This document shows, piece by piece, positions 35,410 through 46,962 of a DNA stretch of 64,000 nt. The notes under the pieces are model-generated. The model ran no database searches. It was not told the DNA's origin and saw only the letters and a program-made list of their open reading frames with translations. The translations under genes were made by a program, and so were the position numbers. The first letter of the stretch is position 1, and the number at the start of each line of letters is the position of its first letter. Source of the DNA: Polytrichum commune (taxonomy: Eukaryota; Streptophyta; Polytrichopsida; Polytrichales; Polytrichaceae); the NCBI GenBank assembly GCA_950295325.1, contig OX485808.1, positions 21,224,527 through 21,288,526 of the forward strand. Direction: 5' to 3'.

Positions 35410-38400
35410 TTAGTTCTTGGCAGGCCATTAAAAGACTATAACACTTTATATAAATGACCCTATATAAGGTTCCACCTTAGGGGCCCAGCAAAGGGAGGTT
35501 TAAAAAAACTTAGCCGTAGATCCAGAACTTGCATCTAAGGTCACAAAAGTTTACCTAATCGTATAATAAGAGGAAGCCAACCTCAGTACTTCCTTTCCAA
35601 GAGTAAACCACATTAGCAGTTTACTCTAAGTAACTTCTGGGATTAGGGTAAACGTGACGTGAGTTTGTAGGAAGTGGAAGTGACTAACTTCAAGCTTTGA
35701 ACGTCAAAGATAGCAAATGGCTAAAGAACAGGTAAAATACTCATTGAAAGTATTGAGTATTGTGTATGATGGGGATACTAAATGTTTGATTATGCCGTAT
35801 AAGTTTGTGTGACATAGATAACAATTGGGTTCTGCTGTAATTCACCTCGTGTACGTTACTAACCCTCTCCGTGGATTTGGTTGGTGGCATGGGCACAGGT
35901 GAGGCAGACCCTTCACAAATATGACGGCCACATTAGGTTTTGTATACCATCTGATTGCAAAATAGTGTGTGTAGATGAAGGTTACATATAATATATGCAA
36001 TGACCAGTTTTAGTCTACATTGCAAGTTATTGAGCATTTGATTGGTGTTACCATTTTAACATTTGATTTATTGGAGCTCAGTTGTAAGGAGACTATGATA
36101 GGGTTTACATTGGAAAACCTTAGTATTATGGAATACTCCAAGGTTTTACTTGTAACAGAAATCTTTGTAAGAAGCTCCAAAGTGTTATGTTTTAGCATTT
36201 GCATTGCAATGGGATGGGGGAATGATCCCACCCACCCTCCCATGTTTTGATAGATACATAGATATATGGAAGAATGGTATGGCCTCTTGCCAAGAGGATG
36301 TTATGTGAAAAAGAACTATGCTTGAAAGTAAGCTTAGCTTCTCTCAAGAAATGCCCAACTCTATATATATATATATATGTGGGCAATGCTCTTACCTTTT
36401 GGAGCTTCTCTTTGCTCTTGTGACGGTGGTGTGACTTGTGATGCTTACAACATTGCCTCTTGAGTGGTAAGCTTAATGGATATAAAGCGTGAGCAATTTC
36501 AGATAAGGATGACAGCTTCCTTGTGTCAAGGTCTCGAGTGCACGCATGCGTCCCACATTCCAAATTGCTAGGGAAGATTTTGGAAATTAAGGCACTGCCC
36601 ACCCACATGATACCGTAATAAAGTACTCTCTGGCTCGACATAGAATACTATTTTTGTAATAATGTTTGCCACGTGTCGTATCCTCATTGGTCAAGAGCAG
36701 TTTAATCCAACTTGGAAATGAGTGTTTGACACACAAAAGTGTTCAACCATATGACACTCTATGGTATGTACCCTCCAACTTCATTTTCACTCGTAATTGG
36801 TGTATCACACTCATATTTGTTTATTTCTTGCATTCAAATGATTTTAAATCGAGTTAGACATGCCTACTTCGGTTATCAATCTTAATCTTACGCCTATGTT
36901 TGAGTGGTGTGTAGTCAGATGAAGCTCATAGAACGTATACCAAAAAGATGCATGTTAAGAAGAGACTAGACTACGTGCTCAATAACTGATGATGTTCTAG
37001 GTTCCATAGTCAACATGATTTGGGGTAGGGGGTGGCTATATGATCATTTAATATGCATAACTTTCTTCAATTTGAGAATGAAAAAAATACTTGTATGAGC
37101 TCCATAAACTACGAGGAGTGTGTTTCATATCCTAGGAGTGGTGGGCTAGTTGGGAAAAGGAACCATTTTAGACCCATCTAACCTTACAACAAGGACACCA
37201 AACCCCGTTAATAAAGTTGTGCTCAAAGGTCAAGGATGGGCCAAAGACCATTTACCAAAGGATCGAGATCACAGTAACTTACCCCGTATTCTTTGCTTTG
37301 GCACTTTCGGGTGTTGAAATGCTATTTCCAAGTGGGACTTTGCAATGTCCCCACTATTTCTCATAATGAGATGTGGCAATTTTATATGAGATAAATAGTT
37401 AGATTATGTTTATATTAGCAACATGCTTGTTGCACATGCAACAACAACAAACCAACCCATTGTGTGGTCGGGCTTGGATTTGTGAGGGAGATTGGAAGCT
37501 CGTGTTGGATTTCTTGCAAGATTTGCATGCAATGTTGAAGCAAAACAAAGGAGGATGGTCGAAAAGATGGTTGCAAAATGGTCATCATGATAGAGTTATT
37601 TGTAAGGTAAAGGAGATGAAGCCACATTGGGTTTAGTCCTAAACCTCGAGTTTATGAGAATGAACACAAAAGTCACCCAAGTTTTCTTAAGGCTTAAATT
37701 ACCCTACACAAAGAATTGGTGTCGGACTATTAAAATCTAGCGTTCTAGCTCGTTCTACTATGGTGGGTGGGCCAAGCTAGCCTTACACATACTAATCCAA
37801 GATTCAAGACATCGGATCTTATTCATATATTCTATTTGAGATCCTAAAAATCTCTCAAAGTTTGAGAGGTGAAAAGAGAAGGTCCCAAAAGTTTCACCCA
37901 AGTTTCAAAAGAGGCTCCAATACATGACAAGCAAACGAGCTTTTACATAAAAAGTTTCTCAAAGAAGGATCAAACCCATGGTCTCGTCCGTCTTTGAGGG
38001 ACTGTACATATAACTCTACTATCTAACACTATTCTTGGATGAAAATGTGGCCATCAACTTCACAACGTGTAATTAATAGCATAGATTAACATCAATATAT
38101 ATTCTTCATTTCTAATTCAAATCTCAAAGACTATAATACCAATTTTAATCCCTGAATGTCTGAGACCATAGTTGGATCCCTCAGTGCACAAAAACATGTA
38201 TTTGAACTACACATGGTTGTTTCCACATTTAGCTAATTATGTCAATAACATCCCTACATGTGTTGCAGTTCACTTATAATTGTGTATATAAGGTCTTGCA
38301 CTAATTTGCGTTGGACCTCAAAGTACTTATAGATTGAACACGCTAAGAAACAAAACCAAAAAATAGATACATCCTCAATACACTACATCGAGTTGGTGGA

Positions 38401-38590
38401 CATGACATGATTTGGTGGGCAATTTGGGGAACACATATTTGTGTGCCCAACCATTATGCCAAAAAAGCACATGGTTTCATATAAAAGTATGTGGTCGCTT
38501 ATCTTAATTTGAAGGCTTATATATGAATCGTATACGGGACGGTTTGTGGTTTACGATAGACATTATAAAAGAATGTTTGTTACAATGAGA
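35410..38590. other. No recognisable gene
   Basis: Mixed AT-rich DNA with a (TA)n tract at 36363-36378. A 149-codon minus-strand frame at 36192-36641 overlaps that tract and lacks any motif, so it is not called. Confidence 0.5.
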
Positions 38591-38605
38591 TTGGATTGGT
38601 CCAAG

Positions 38606-38787
38606 CCATTTGAGATGAAACATATACCATAACATTATTAAGATCTACAACAATGTTGTGTGGGACTGACAATATTAAGTGGAATATTCTCCCATATTTT
38701 GTTTGAATGTGGGAATATTATGTAGAATATTGTCAGTCCCACAAAACAATGTTATGGATATGAATAATGTTGTGACAATCTTATAGG
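38606..38787. mobile_element. Foldback/MITE-like element (182 bp)
   Basis: The core is a perfect 18-bp inverted repeat, TGTGGGACTGACAATATT (38659-38676) against AATATTGTCAGTCCCACA (38726-38743). It is extended outward by imperfect pairing (CATAACATTATT against AATAATGTTGTG) so that most of the segment folds on itself. GGTCCAAG flanks it directly at 38598-38605 and 38788-38795, a possible 8-bp target duplication. The outermost ends match only partly, so the superfamily is uncertain. Confidence 0.65.
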
Positions 38788-39711
38788 GGTCCAAGTTCTT
38801 TTTAGGTTGGATGAGTGTTGGATGAATGAGAGCATGCTCCTATTCGACTATTCCCTCTCTGCTTGCAATGCTATAGGTGGAGTGGTGCAACTAAGAATCT
38901 AAAGATCACCCATGTATATCCAGAGGTCCAAGCTTTTATTAATGGTACATAAACTACATAGAATACATGTCGTTTGAATGCAACCGTACATGTCATACAT
39001 CCAACAAAAATGCCCTAAAATTGTAGTAGGTTATAAGGAGATTAGAGGTTAATGTTCTAGAATATTTTGATATTGCTATCAACTTCAAAGACCCCAAATG
39101 CGTATATTGAGACACGTATATTGAAGTGTATTCCCCCTAAATTTGGGGGAGGAGAGGGGTAGGTTTATAGAATGGATGGATGAGAAGTATACTTGTATGC
39201 GACAATTCCCACTCATTCCGGTGCATAACAATAAATTAACACCCGTAGTCAAATGTTCTCTAGTTTTTCCGTACTACTTCACAATTGTCACATGATGTCC
39301 GGATGCACTGTGTTGTTTGTTGCGTCAAATACGAAGTGATCATAGCCATCTTTCGTGTTCGTGTTGAAAGTTATGAGAATCTCAACATCACACCAACTAG
39401 TAAATCAAGCAAGCACCATTCTCGGTTTATGTCGAGTTAGAAAATCATGCTAGTAAAGTTGAGATTTGTTCCGGTTGTTCCAATAGACACCAAGGGTCTA
39501 GAATGTGAGATACTTTTGCGGATCATGAGCCGATGGCACATTTCAAAAATGTTACACTAATAACTACACGGATCGTCTCGATTAGTGAGGGCTGGCTAAT
39601 AGTGCAGCTGGGAAATTAGTGATGGTGGTACTAAATTTCTCTATGCAGCTATAGAAACTAGCATCGTCAAAAGATCTAGGATTTTGGGAGTCCAAAGTGT
39701 TTTTGCCATTT

Positions 39712-39898
39712 GGTCCGAGATGACCTTAAACTACCGGATGATGGTGGAGAGATACCCAAATCTCAAGGAAGAGGTTGGCGGTTCGAATCCCGGCTGTGAA
39801 ATCTCCTTTCTACTTGACAAAAAACTTGCCAGGTGGTCAAATGTTTCATGTGCTTTGGCACAGGCATGTCGGCCTTCTGTCTAAAAAAATAAAAAATA
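39712..39898 (+). mobile_element. tRNA-derived SINE (187 bp) with 14-bp target duplication
   Basis: Flanked by a perfect direct repeat, TGTTTTTGCCATTT, at 39698-39711 and 39899-39912. The body starts GGTCCGAGATGACC (A-box-like) and has a perfect polymerase III B box, GGTTCGAATCC, at 39780-39790. It ends in an A-rich tail, AAAAAAATAAAAAATA. Tail, internal promoter and long target duplication together define a SINE copied by an LINE enzyme. The perfect duplication implies a fairly young insertion. Confidence 0.92.
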
Positions 39899-39912
39899 TG
39901 TTTTTGCCATTT

Positions 39913-41120
39913 TTGGCCATGTGTTGATGAATAGCAATGTTACCGTATCATTTTACAACACCTTAGGTTGTTTTTTTTGTTGTTGCACCATCGAGAATGA
40001 TTCTCAAAGTTGCAACCTCGAGCTTCAAAGCACCTCATAGTATGCACTAATTTTCTTGAAATGTATGGTAAATGAGCATGTAGTTGTAAATTTAGTGTCA
40101 CTCAATCAAAAATTTCGCCTCACTAATTTTGAGATTTGACAAAGTAGTGTGTGTTTCGGGAATTAATACCACACATATTAATTGTTCTAAGAATGTAGTT
40201 TCTAGCATAACGAATTGAGATCACAACCCTAAATGAATGTTAAGTTAATATGATTATGTATGGAAAATCCAAAAAAACATGTTGAACCCACTTGACAACA
40301 TGTGCCAAAACTTGTTAATGTTATTATCTTCGTATCCAACATCGTATAAGTAAGTAATATAGTAATCAACCCATAAACGCTTGAGAGTTGCAACTCAAAT
40401 AAATTAAATTCTCAGATAAACCAAACACACTTAAAGCAATGGTGCCCAAATTCCAAGTTTACCCTTGAAGGGAGATAAATCTTGTAGCCTAGCTATTGCC
40501 CCCCTCCCATTTCTCAAAAGGAATGACAAGGGTTCTTGAGAGGTCTTGTGAGCATATTCAATGAAGACATGGCCCAAAATGTATCACTTATGTCATCCAA
40601 AGTGAAGGCCAACATGGAATGGTTGCATGCCTTTCATTCGTTCGTATGCAACAAATCCTTACCAAAATGGAGTGTCAAATGAGAGTAAGGTAGATGACAT
40701 TGTGCCTAATTTGATTGCTTATTTTATCAGACACCTATATTTTGTGGTGGAAAAATTGTTATTTCTGGTAACATATCTTCCATTTTTGCACTGTATTCAG
40801 AAGCTACCTGAATATATTGTAAATCTCTAACATCTCAATGATGGCATCTTTTGATTTCCATGATACCACATTCAGAACGTTCTTTTTTGAGTCCTCTTTG
40901 GAATGAACGGTTCCGGTCTGAAATAATTTTTTGGAAATCTTAGTAGTAATCCAAAATCCAGTAGATCCAGTTGAAACCCACGAGACCCATGAGTCCCACG
41001 AGACCCATATGAGTCCCACGCGACCCGTGAGATGCAGCAGATCAGCAGAATGCCAGATGGGACACCGGATGACACAGGTTTCTAGATCAGGACACCTGTC
41101 CTTCATGCATGGTTATCAAG
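39913..41120. other. No gene seen; upstream flank of the peptide gene
   Basis: No coding sequence. Near 40977-41030 there is a short repeat of GAGACCCATGAGTCCCAC-like units (about four copies) of unknown meaning. Confidence 0.5.
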
Positions 41121-41124
41121 TAGC

Positions 41125-41131
41125 TATATAT
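41125..41131 (+). promoter_or_regulatory. Probable TATA box of the peptide gene
   Basis: TATATAT lies 95-101 bp before the ATG at 41226, which would leave a 5' leader of about 65-75 nt. This is a sensible plant promoter distance. Prediction only. Confidence 0.45.
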
Positions 41132-41225
41132 GTTGCTACCTTGTATCACTGTTTTGTGTGTTTTCAATTTGCGGACGGTTCTTCCAAACACTGCTCGAGC
41201 GAGAAGACTGTGACGTACACAAAGC

Positions 41226-41534
41226 ATGAAGCTCAGCAAGCAAGTCGCGGGACTAGGCCTGCTCCTGGTCCTGCTGCTCACGCTGTCGCCGGCTCCAGTT
41301 CTGGGATGCGTGGGGAGAAATGAACCCTGTGGACCAGGTTACTGGTGCTGCGATTGTTTCAAAGGTTATGCACTGACTTGTATGCCATACAATGATTGGA
41401 CATGGAGGTGTGCTGCATCCGAAACAAGTTATTGCTCTCGACTTGATGCGACGGAGGTGATGCTGAAGGCAGTTGGTTTGCCCCGGAAGATGTCCATGAA
41501 CAAGCCACAAGAGCCGATTGTTGGTCCTGCATGA
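41226..41534 (+). CDS. Secreted eight-cysteine small protein (102 aa)
   Basis: Single exon from ATG 41226 to TGA. Residues 1-27 are a textbook signal peptide: a short basic start (MKLSKQ), a leucine-rich core and a PAPVLG cleavage region. The mature part has eight cysteines at 28, 35, 41, 42, 44, 52, 62 and 70, spacing C-x6-C-x5-CC-x-C-x7-C-x9-C-x7-C, followed by a cysteine-free tail of 32 residues. The CC pair with flanking spacing recalls knottin or other disulfide-rich peptide folds. The protein is expected to be exported and disulfide-bonded. I do not recognise the family; defence or signalling roles are typical of such peptides but unproven here. Codon use and start context look normal, and there are no breaks. 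Confidence 0.7.
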   Translation: MKLSKQVAGLGLLLVLLLTLSPAPVLGCVGRNEPCGPGYWCCDCFKGYALTCMPYNDWTWRCAASETSYCSRLDATEVMLKAVGLPRKMSMNKPQEPIVGPA

Positions 41535-42558
41535 AACTACAGAACAGGGTGAGTTTGACATATGTTGTATGTCCAGAATCGGCGTTAGGAGCTGCGACTT
41601 CAACAGCAATATCATTTTTCTGTGTGTCTGTCCATATCATTGAGGTGTGGTCATATCATTGAGTTTGTCACTCGGGGTATTTGTGCAAGAGTATGGCAGT
41701 CTGAACGATTTCCAGAAGAGCCAGCTTAGTTTTGTTTTACCGGTTTCGTTCCTGATCAGGTTCTGCATCAAGCTCGTTGTTCATCTTTCACGAACGAGCA
41801 AGAACAGATGGCATTTGTACTACTCTAGATTACGAATGTGGTGTACTACTGTACTAGTAGACGTGCAGACTATCATGAAAAAGGTAGATGCCTATTTATC
41901 TAACAAAATAGATGGCCGGAACTTTCTGTACTACTGGTGACGGCAACTTATAAGAAATTATGACTTTCAATGTGACTCATCTGGGAGAGATTGAATGTGT
42001 TTAACCTTTCAAAGAGTTTATGGAGGCGTATCTCTCGACCACTTGTTTAGCACTCATTATAAGGTAGTGGCCTATGAACAATACACTTGCCCTGCTATCG
42101 TGAGGCCTACTATCGCGAGGTTTAATTGTTCAAACTTGCTTGCATGATTGAACTTGAATTGTCGATCGTATTGGTGACTATAATTATACCTCAATCGAGG
42201 CAAGCACGCACCCAATGAATTTGCCCAACTCCACCTCTGTGAAGATTTGATTGAAAGGGACACCATGGAAATTGGCAGTGAGGGAGGGAAGCATCCGTAA
42301 AGAGCATTGCGCACTAGAAGTTGCAAAGCATACACGCAAATGTGCATCGTGGACGAAACTTTCTGCAAACAGGTACATTCGGGTGGAATTTGGCATTTCA
42401 CATGGCCAGGCTGCTTAAAATGGATCTTTGTAGGCAGTCATTCCAATCCAATGTAGTTTTAATATATGTTGTCGTTTTAATATAGAAAAGATGAAGAATG
42501 GTCACAAAATAAATCTGTTGGATAAATTATGTGTACTCGCAATTAGAAATTACTGGTT
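41535..42558. other. No gene seen
   Basis: Downstream flank of the peptide gene and DNA without coding signal. The open frames on both strands (60-110 codons) have no motif. Confidence 0.5.
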
Positions 42559-42566
42559 GTGCACCT

Positions 42567-42865
42567 CAGGGCATAAATTTGAAGGGTTGCTTGTATTTCA
42601 TAGGAAGGGTAACTCAAAGTTTTCCCTTTCAAAATGAAGGGTTACCTCAAAAATTGCCGTTCATTTTGAAGGGTTACCTTTTTTTTATGAAGGGTTTTTG
42701 AAAGTAACCCTTTCAAAATGAAGGGTTACTTTTTTTTTGCCATTCATTTTGAAGGGTTTATAGAAAGTTAACCCTTCCTTTTTGAAGGGTTACAAAATAT
42801 TTTGAAGGGAAAGTGAAGGGCTAGACCCCAAAATAAGGGTAATAGCCCTTCAAATTTACTCCTTG
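42567..42865. mobile_element. hAT-type MITE (299 bp)
   Basis: Flanked by a perfect 8-bp direct repeat, GTGCACCT (42559-42566 and 42866-42873), the hAT target length. Terminal inverted repeats are CAGGGCATAAATTTGAAGGG on the left and, read inverted, CAAGGAGTAAATTTGAAGGG on the right (17 of 20 match), with the hAT-like CA-GG start. The interior is filled with GAAGGGTTA motifs in both orientations (about ten), so the whole element can fold on itself. There is no coding capacity. Confidence 0.92.
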
Positions 42866-42873
42866 GTGCACCT

Positions 42874-43395
42874 AATCTCTTCCGCCTCACATGGCCCTCC
42901 AAATTCTGCATCCTCCGTGTCCTCACTGCTGCTTGTCGCCTTGTTCAAATGATTTCTTATCCACTTTCAGCTGAGACTGTCACAGGGAAGGTAGGGGTTT
43001 TTACCTGATTCAGCAAGTGGGGAATACTCTTATCTTTCCCACATAATAAATACTAGGAAACGGTGAAATGCGTTTACCATGTGGAATAGTGTTGCTTAGC
43101 TTAGAAAGGAACTTGGAAACATATCTTCAAGAAACTACGAGTATCCCTCCAAGTGCAGAGTAACCCTAGTTTCGCAAAACAAAGGATGATTTTCAAAAAC
43201 CAAAAGTTAGAAGAAAGAGAAAAGTGGTCATCCCACTCCTTCGACCACCTGGATTGATGACAAACTTGTTTCATGCCCACATTGAACCTACACTACACTA
43301 CACTACACTACTCCCTGCTAATAAAACCCTAAAAACAGAGAAACACGAGAAAAAACCTTCCCAGCCGAAGAGAAATAATCCGAACTTCCTCCTGG
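42874..43395. other. No gene; contains a short CACTA pentamer run
   Basis: CACTA is repeated four times at 43290-43311. This is 90 bp beyond the end of the minus-strand transposase and could be a CACTA-like terminus, but I found no matching inverted copy near 47-49 kb. Confidence 0.35.
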
Positions 43396-46300
43396 TCACG
43401 AAACGATCCTATAATGTATTCTGTCTCGAGGTTGAAGATCGTCCATTGCATAAGCAACACTGTATTGTTGTCCAATGTGTGCAGGACATGTCACTTTCAT
43501 GAACTTGCACAAAAGCATTTCCACAGGACGAATGGAAGTGTAACTGTATGGAAACATACGATTGTTCAACACAACATTCATGCCAGTGATTTCATCAATG
43601 AGATCTACCAGACGGCCATCAACCTCATCTTGCAAATGAAGGTAATAGTCTGCAGAGAAGAAAACTCGGATCTCTCCACCAAATTCGTGAGTAAAAAACC
43701 TTCTGATTCTGGCCTTATATGGTGTAGCAACATCAGGATCCTGCTTTACAATAACGTCACATCTAGGCCTGTATAGCTTTCCTTGCAACAATATGTATTT
43801 CACCTCCTTCATCAAAGGGCTCCATTCACTTTTATTCTAGTCACCAAGGATCCCCTTCTCCTGCAAATATACAGTAACATATTCTTCAAATTCCACAGGC
43901 ATCTTTTCCAGTTTAGTATCTTTTCTTCGCACTAGGATCCCTTTCGAGGCTGATGTCATAGTACATGCATTAGGGTCAATCCTCTGTATAATACTCCAAA
44001 TATCATTTGCCCTCTCAATAGTAGGAACTTGAATGACACACTTTGAGTGCCATGAAGGGCATGAAATGTCATTGTCTGCATTTGGGCAAATGCCCTCTGG
44101 AATGATCAAATACTTGTGGACACACAACATGCTCCTCTGTTGTGTTGAAAGACCATCTCCATCAACCTGAAGTTGTTTCCTAACAGTGGTAAAAATCTGC
44201 CTTGAATAAAACTGAATGTATGTCACTTCCATCTCTTTGTTATTGGTAGATATTTTGTGGTACTTGGACACTAGGCGCTTGTATGAATAACACCAATATA
44301 GCTCACTTGGTCCAAAACGTAATATATCATCAATAATGTGAGCTGCTCCTGTAAATGCAAATGCACTTGATTAGCTAAAGACATGCTTCCATTACAAAAC
44401 CATCCATTTCAGAAAAAGTGGTTCCTAGGTAAACATGATTCAAATAATATGAAAGAAACATTAAAAATATTGTAGGGGTCCTTACCAGCAACATGTTCCA
44501 AAGGAGCCCCATTTGGCCCATCTAGCTCCTCTGACAATACACGCCAAGAATGGAGCATCCTCTTAACAACCAGAGTGTCTCTCACTGTCCAACCATTTAC
44601 TCTAGTATAGTTGAAGAAGTAGTGACTAATGTCCACTAAAAGAAGCCCTAGTTGCTGCCTTTCATAAGAAATTTGCCCTTGAACCAAATTTAGAACATGA
44701 GGAAGAATCCATTGGATGAATAATTGGTTTTCTTCAGCCATATATGATGTGTGCAGGTCCACAGGGCTATTTGGCCATCTCCCCTGTCTCAACTCGTAAG
44801 GCCGTGCATTTGAAACCATAGAACACAGTTGCTTCACTTCTTCCATATTGACTCCAACCTCTATTAGTTCCAAAAATAGCTTTGAAATATAATTCTTGAA
44901 GAGGTTCAAGCTAGTAATATGCATAACATCAAAAACCAAGTCCAAACTAATGTCGAAATCGTAAAGGTGAAACAACCTCCAAAGTACAGATTCCCCTGAC
45001 ACACCACCTTCCTGCAGTATAGCTTCTTTTACTTGTTCGCTTGGTGCTCGTTTCCATCTTGTTATAGTGGCACACAACTCATCACTAGAGCGCCTTGGTG
45101 GGGGCTCAATGAATTGTTGTCGATTATTTCCATACACATAATGTCCGTTCAAAAGGGAGGAATGGCATACACACCTTCAACATGGTGCTTTTCCAGATGC
45201 CTTCAACATTCCAATCTTCGTTTGTGCAGGATGATTGCCAGTCACCATCATCAGCATCACCCTCAAAACAACAAGACCCCTATCAGTACAAAGATGCATG
45301 CTTATAACCTGAGGAGGGTATGCAAAGTTAGCACTGAACCCTGTTACAAACAAAGATTCCAACTCTTCCACTAAAGGCTGCAAAAACAAAGTCTTTGCTT
45401 CTTTGATCCGTATAAGAAAAACCTCTTCTACTGAGTGTAGTGGAATGAATAGAACAGGAAGGATGTTGAGGCTGCCCATTTTGCCACTGTTCAAAACTTG
45501 CACTTCTACCACCCAGCAACTCCTCATAGTATGGCGTGTGGGTTGAAAGCCATCCCAATGGGCCACTATACCAATGTTTCTGGGATCTCCCTGTAATAGA
45601 TCAAGAATTTAATGCAAATTAATGAAACACCAATATTAAAGCTCAAAGTAGATAGAACTAAAAAGGTAAAAAATAAAGGTAATTGAAGAAAACCAAAGTA
45701 CGTACCTGACACATGGATTTTGGTGCAACAATTGAATGTCGACATTTCCTGCACAAAAACTTATAAGCTTGGAGGTTTTCATCCCAGCTTCTTGGATCTA
45801 ATAGCTCATCACACTTTCTTGGAAATGCTTTATGGCTTGTTTTGCAATTGGGTTGAGGACAAATTATTGGAAGCTCCCATTCTTTACTAGGATTCCAGAA
45901 ATCTTGGTTTATCCTTACTTTCATGCCATCCCAGAAATTCTTGATAGGATTCACAACATCCTCTACACTCTTCCCCATCCATGTACCATTATTCCTCCAC
46001 ATTTCTAAAATCTCATGGCAGAACATTTTTGACTGCATAATCAATGATAACTGAGGCCCAATTGGTAAGTAATCAAATGCCTTCATTTTTTTCCTTGGTA
46101 GTCTGCATTTTGGACACTTTTCAGAACATAATGGGCAATCTCGTTTGTTGACCCCATGGAGCTCACACTGAAGAATTCGGCCAGATCTGTAGCAATCCTC
46201 ATCACTTGGTCTCAAAACCACCCCTTCATGAGCATATTCCACTGTCCCAACACACAACCTCCATCTTTCTGGAGTCACCATTCCAAGTTGTGAATACATA

Positions 46301-46962
46301 TCCATCAATTTCTTCCAAGACTTCGGAACTGAATAGCCTTCTAAGGTCCCATCCCATCCCACTGGTAACTGTGACATGAGAAGTCCAAGAGGTTGGTGAT
46401 CTAAATTTACTTGAGCTTCTGCAACTTGCCCAGTGGAGGTAAATCCTCCTAAAAACTGCTTCATTAGAAAATCTTGTAAGCCAATGCCTGCACCTTGAGC
46501 ATCACAAACTGATTGAACATATATAATTTGGTTTAATATGGCCTATTCCAGTGTCCTTGCCTCCCTGCCCTCACCTTCATCAAGTGCTTGCCTGCCCTCA
46601 CCATCACCAGGTGTTTGCCTGCCCTCACCTTCACTAGGTGCTTGCCTGCCCTCACCATCATAGTATGCCTCGCTGCCCTCACCATCACATTCTGCTAAGG
46701 CAATATCCGAGTTTTCATCAACGTCCATATCCAGTGCTGAGCGATCCTGTTCTTCATATTCAACCACCTCCAACTTTGTTCCTTCAAACTCCTTCAGAAG
46801 TAAAAGTTCAGCATCATCTTGCCTTTGCAAGTGATCTCTTGCAGTTGACATCATAACTAGCCTTCCTCCCATGTTCACACAAATTTTGCATGGACATTGA
46901 ATCCTTCGATCCCTGCGTTCAGACATTGCTTTTCCTAATTTCGGTTGTGCACTTGCCCCCAC
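43396..46962 (-). pseudogene. CACTA/Plavaka-like DDE transposase with three in-frame stops
   Basis: Exons right to left: 46962-45706, 45590-44486 and 44348-43396, with normal GT-AG introns (45705-45591 and 44485-44349). Reading frame is continuous across each exon, broken only by TAG 46543-46545, TGA 45177-45179 and TAG 43837-43839. Parts: N-terminal CPCKIC (near residue 25) and acidic GEGRQA repeats; a cysteine-rich segment CPLCSEKCPKC; AHWDGFQPT, TGDHPAQ and FDVMHITSLNLFKN, which I take as the three acidic catalytic motifs; then SELYWCYSYKR, comparable to the DUF4218 region, and a C-terminal part with LYRPRCDV. The exact family is uncertain between TNP2 and Plavaka/KDZ relatives. No ends with inverted repeats were found. 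Confidence 0.7.
46555..46690. repeat. 30-bp coding tandem repeat (GEGRQA-type)
   Basis: About five units of 30 bp encode, on the minus strand, ten-residue repeats such as GEGRQAPSE and GEGRQTPGD. They form an acidic, probably disordered N-terminal region of the transposase. Units differ by a few bases. Confidence 0.85.

Noticed and set aside
43290-43311. (CACTA)n as terminus of the 44-kb transposon
   Set aside because: It is a pentamer repeat; no inverted counterpart was found on the other side of the transposase gene.
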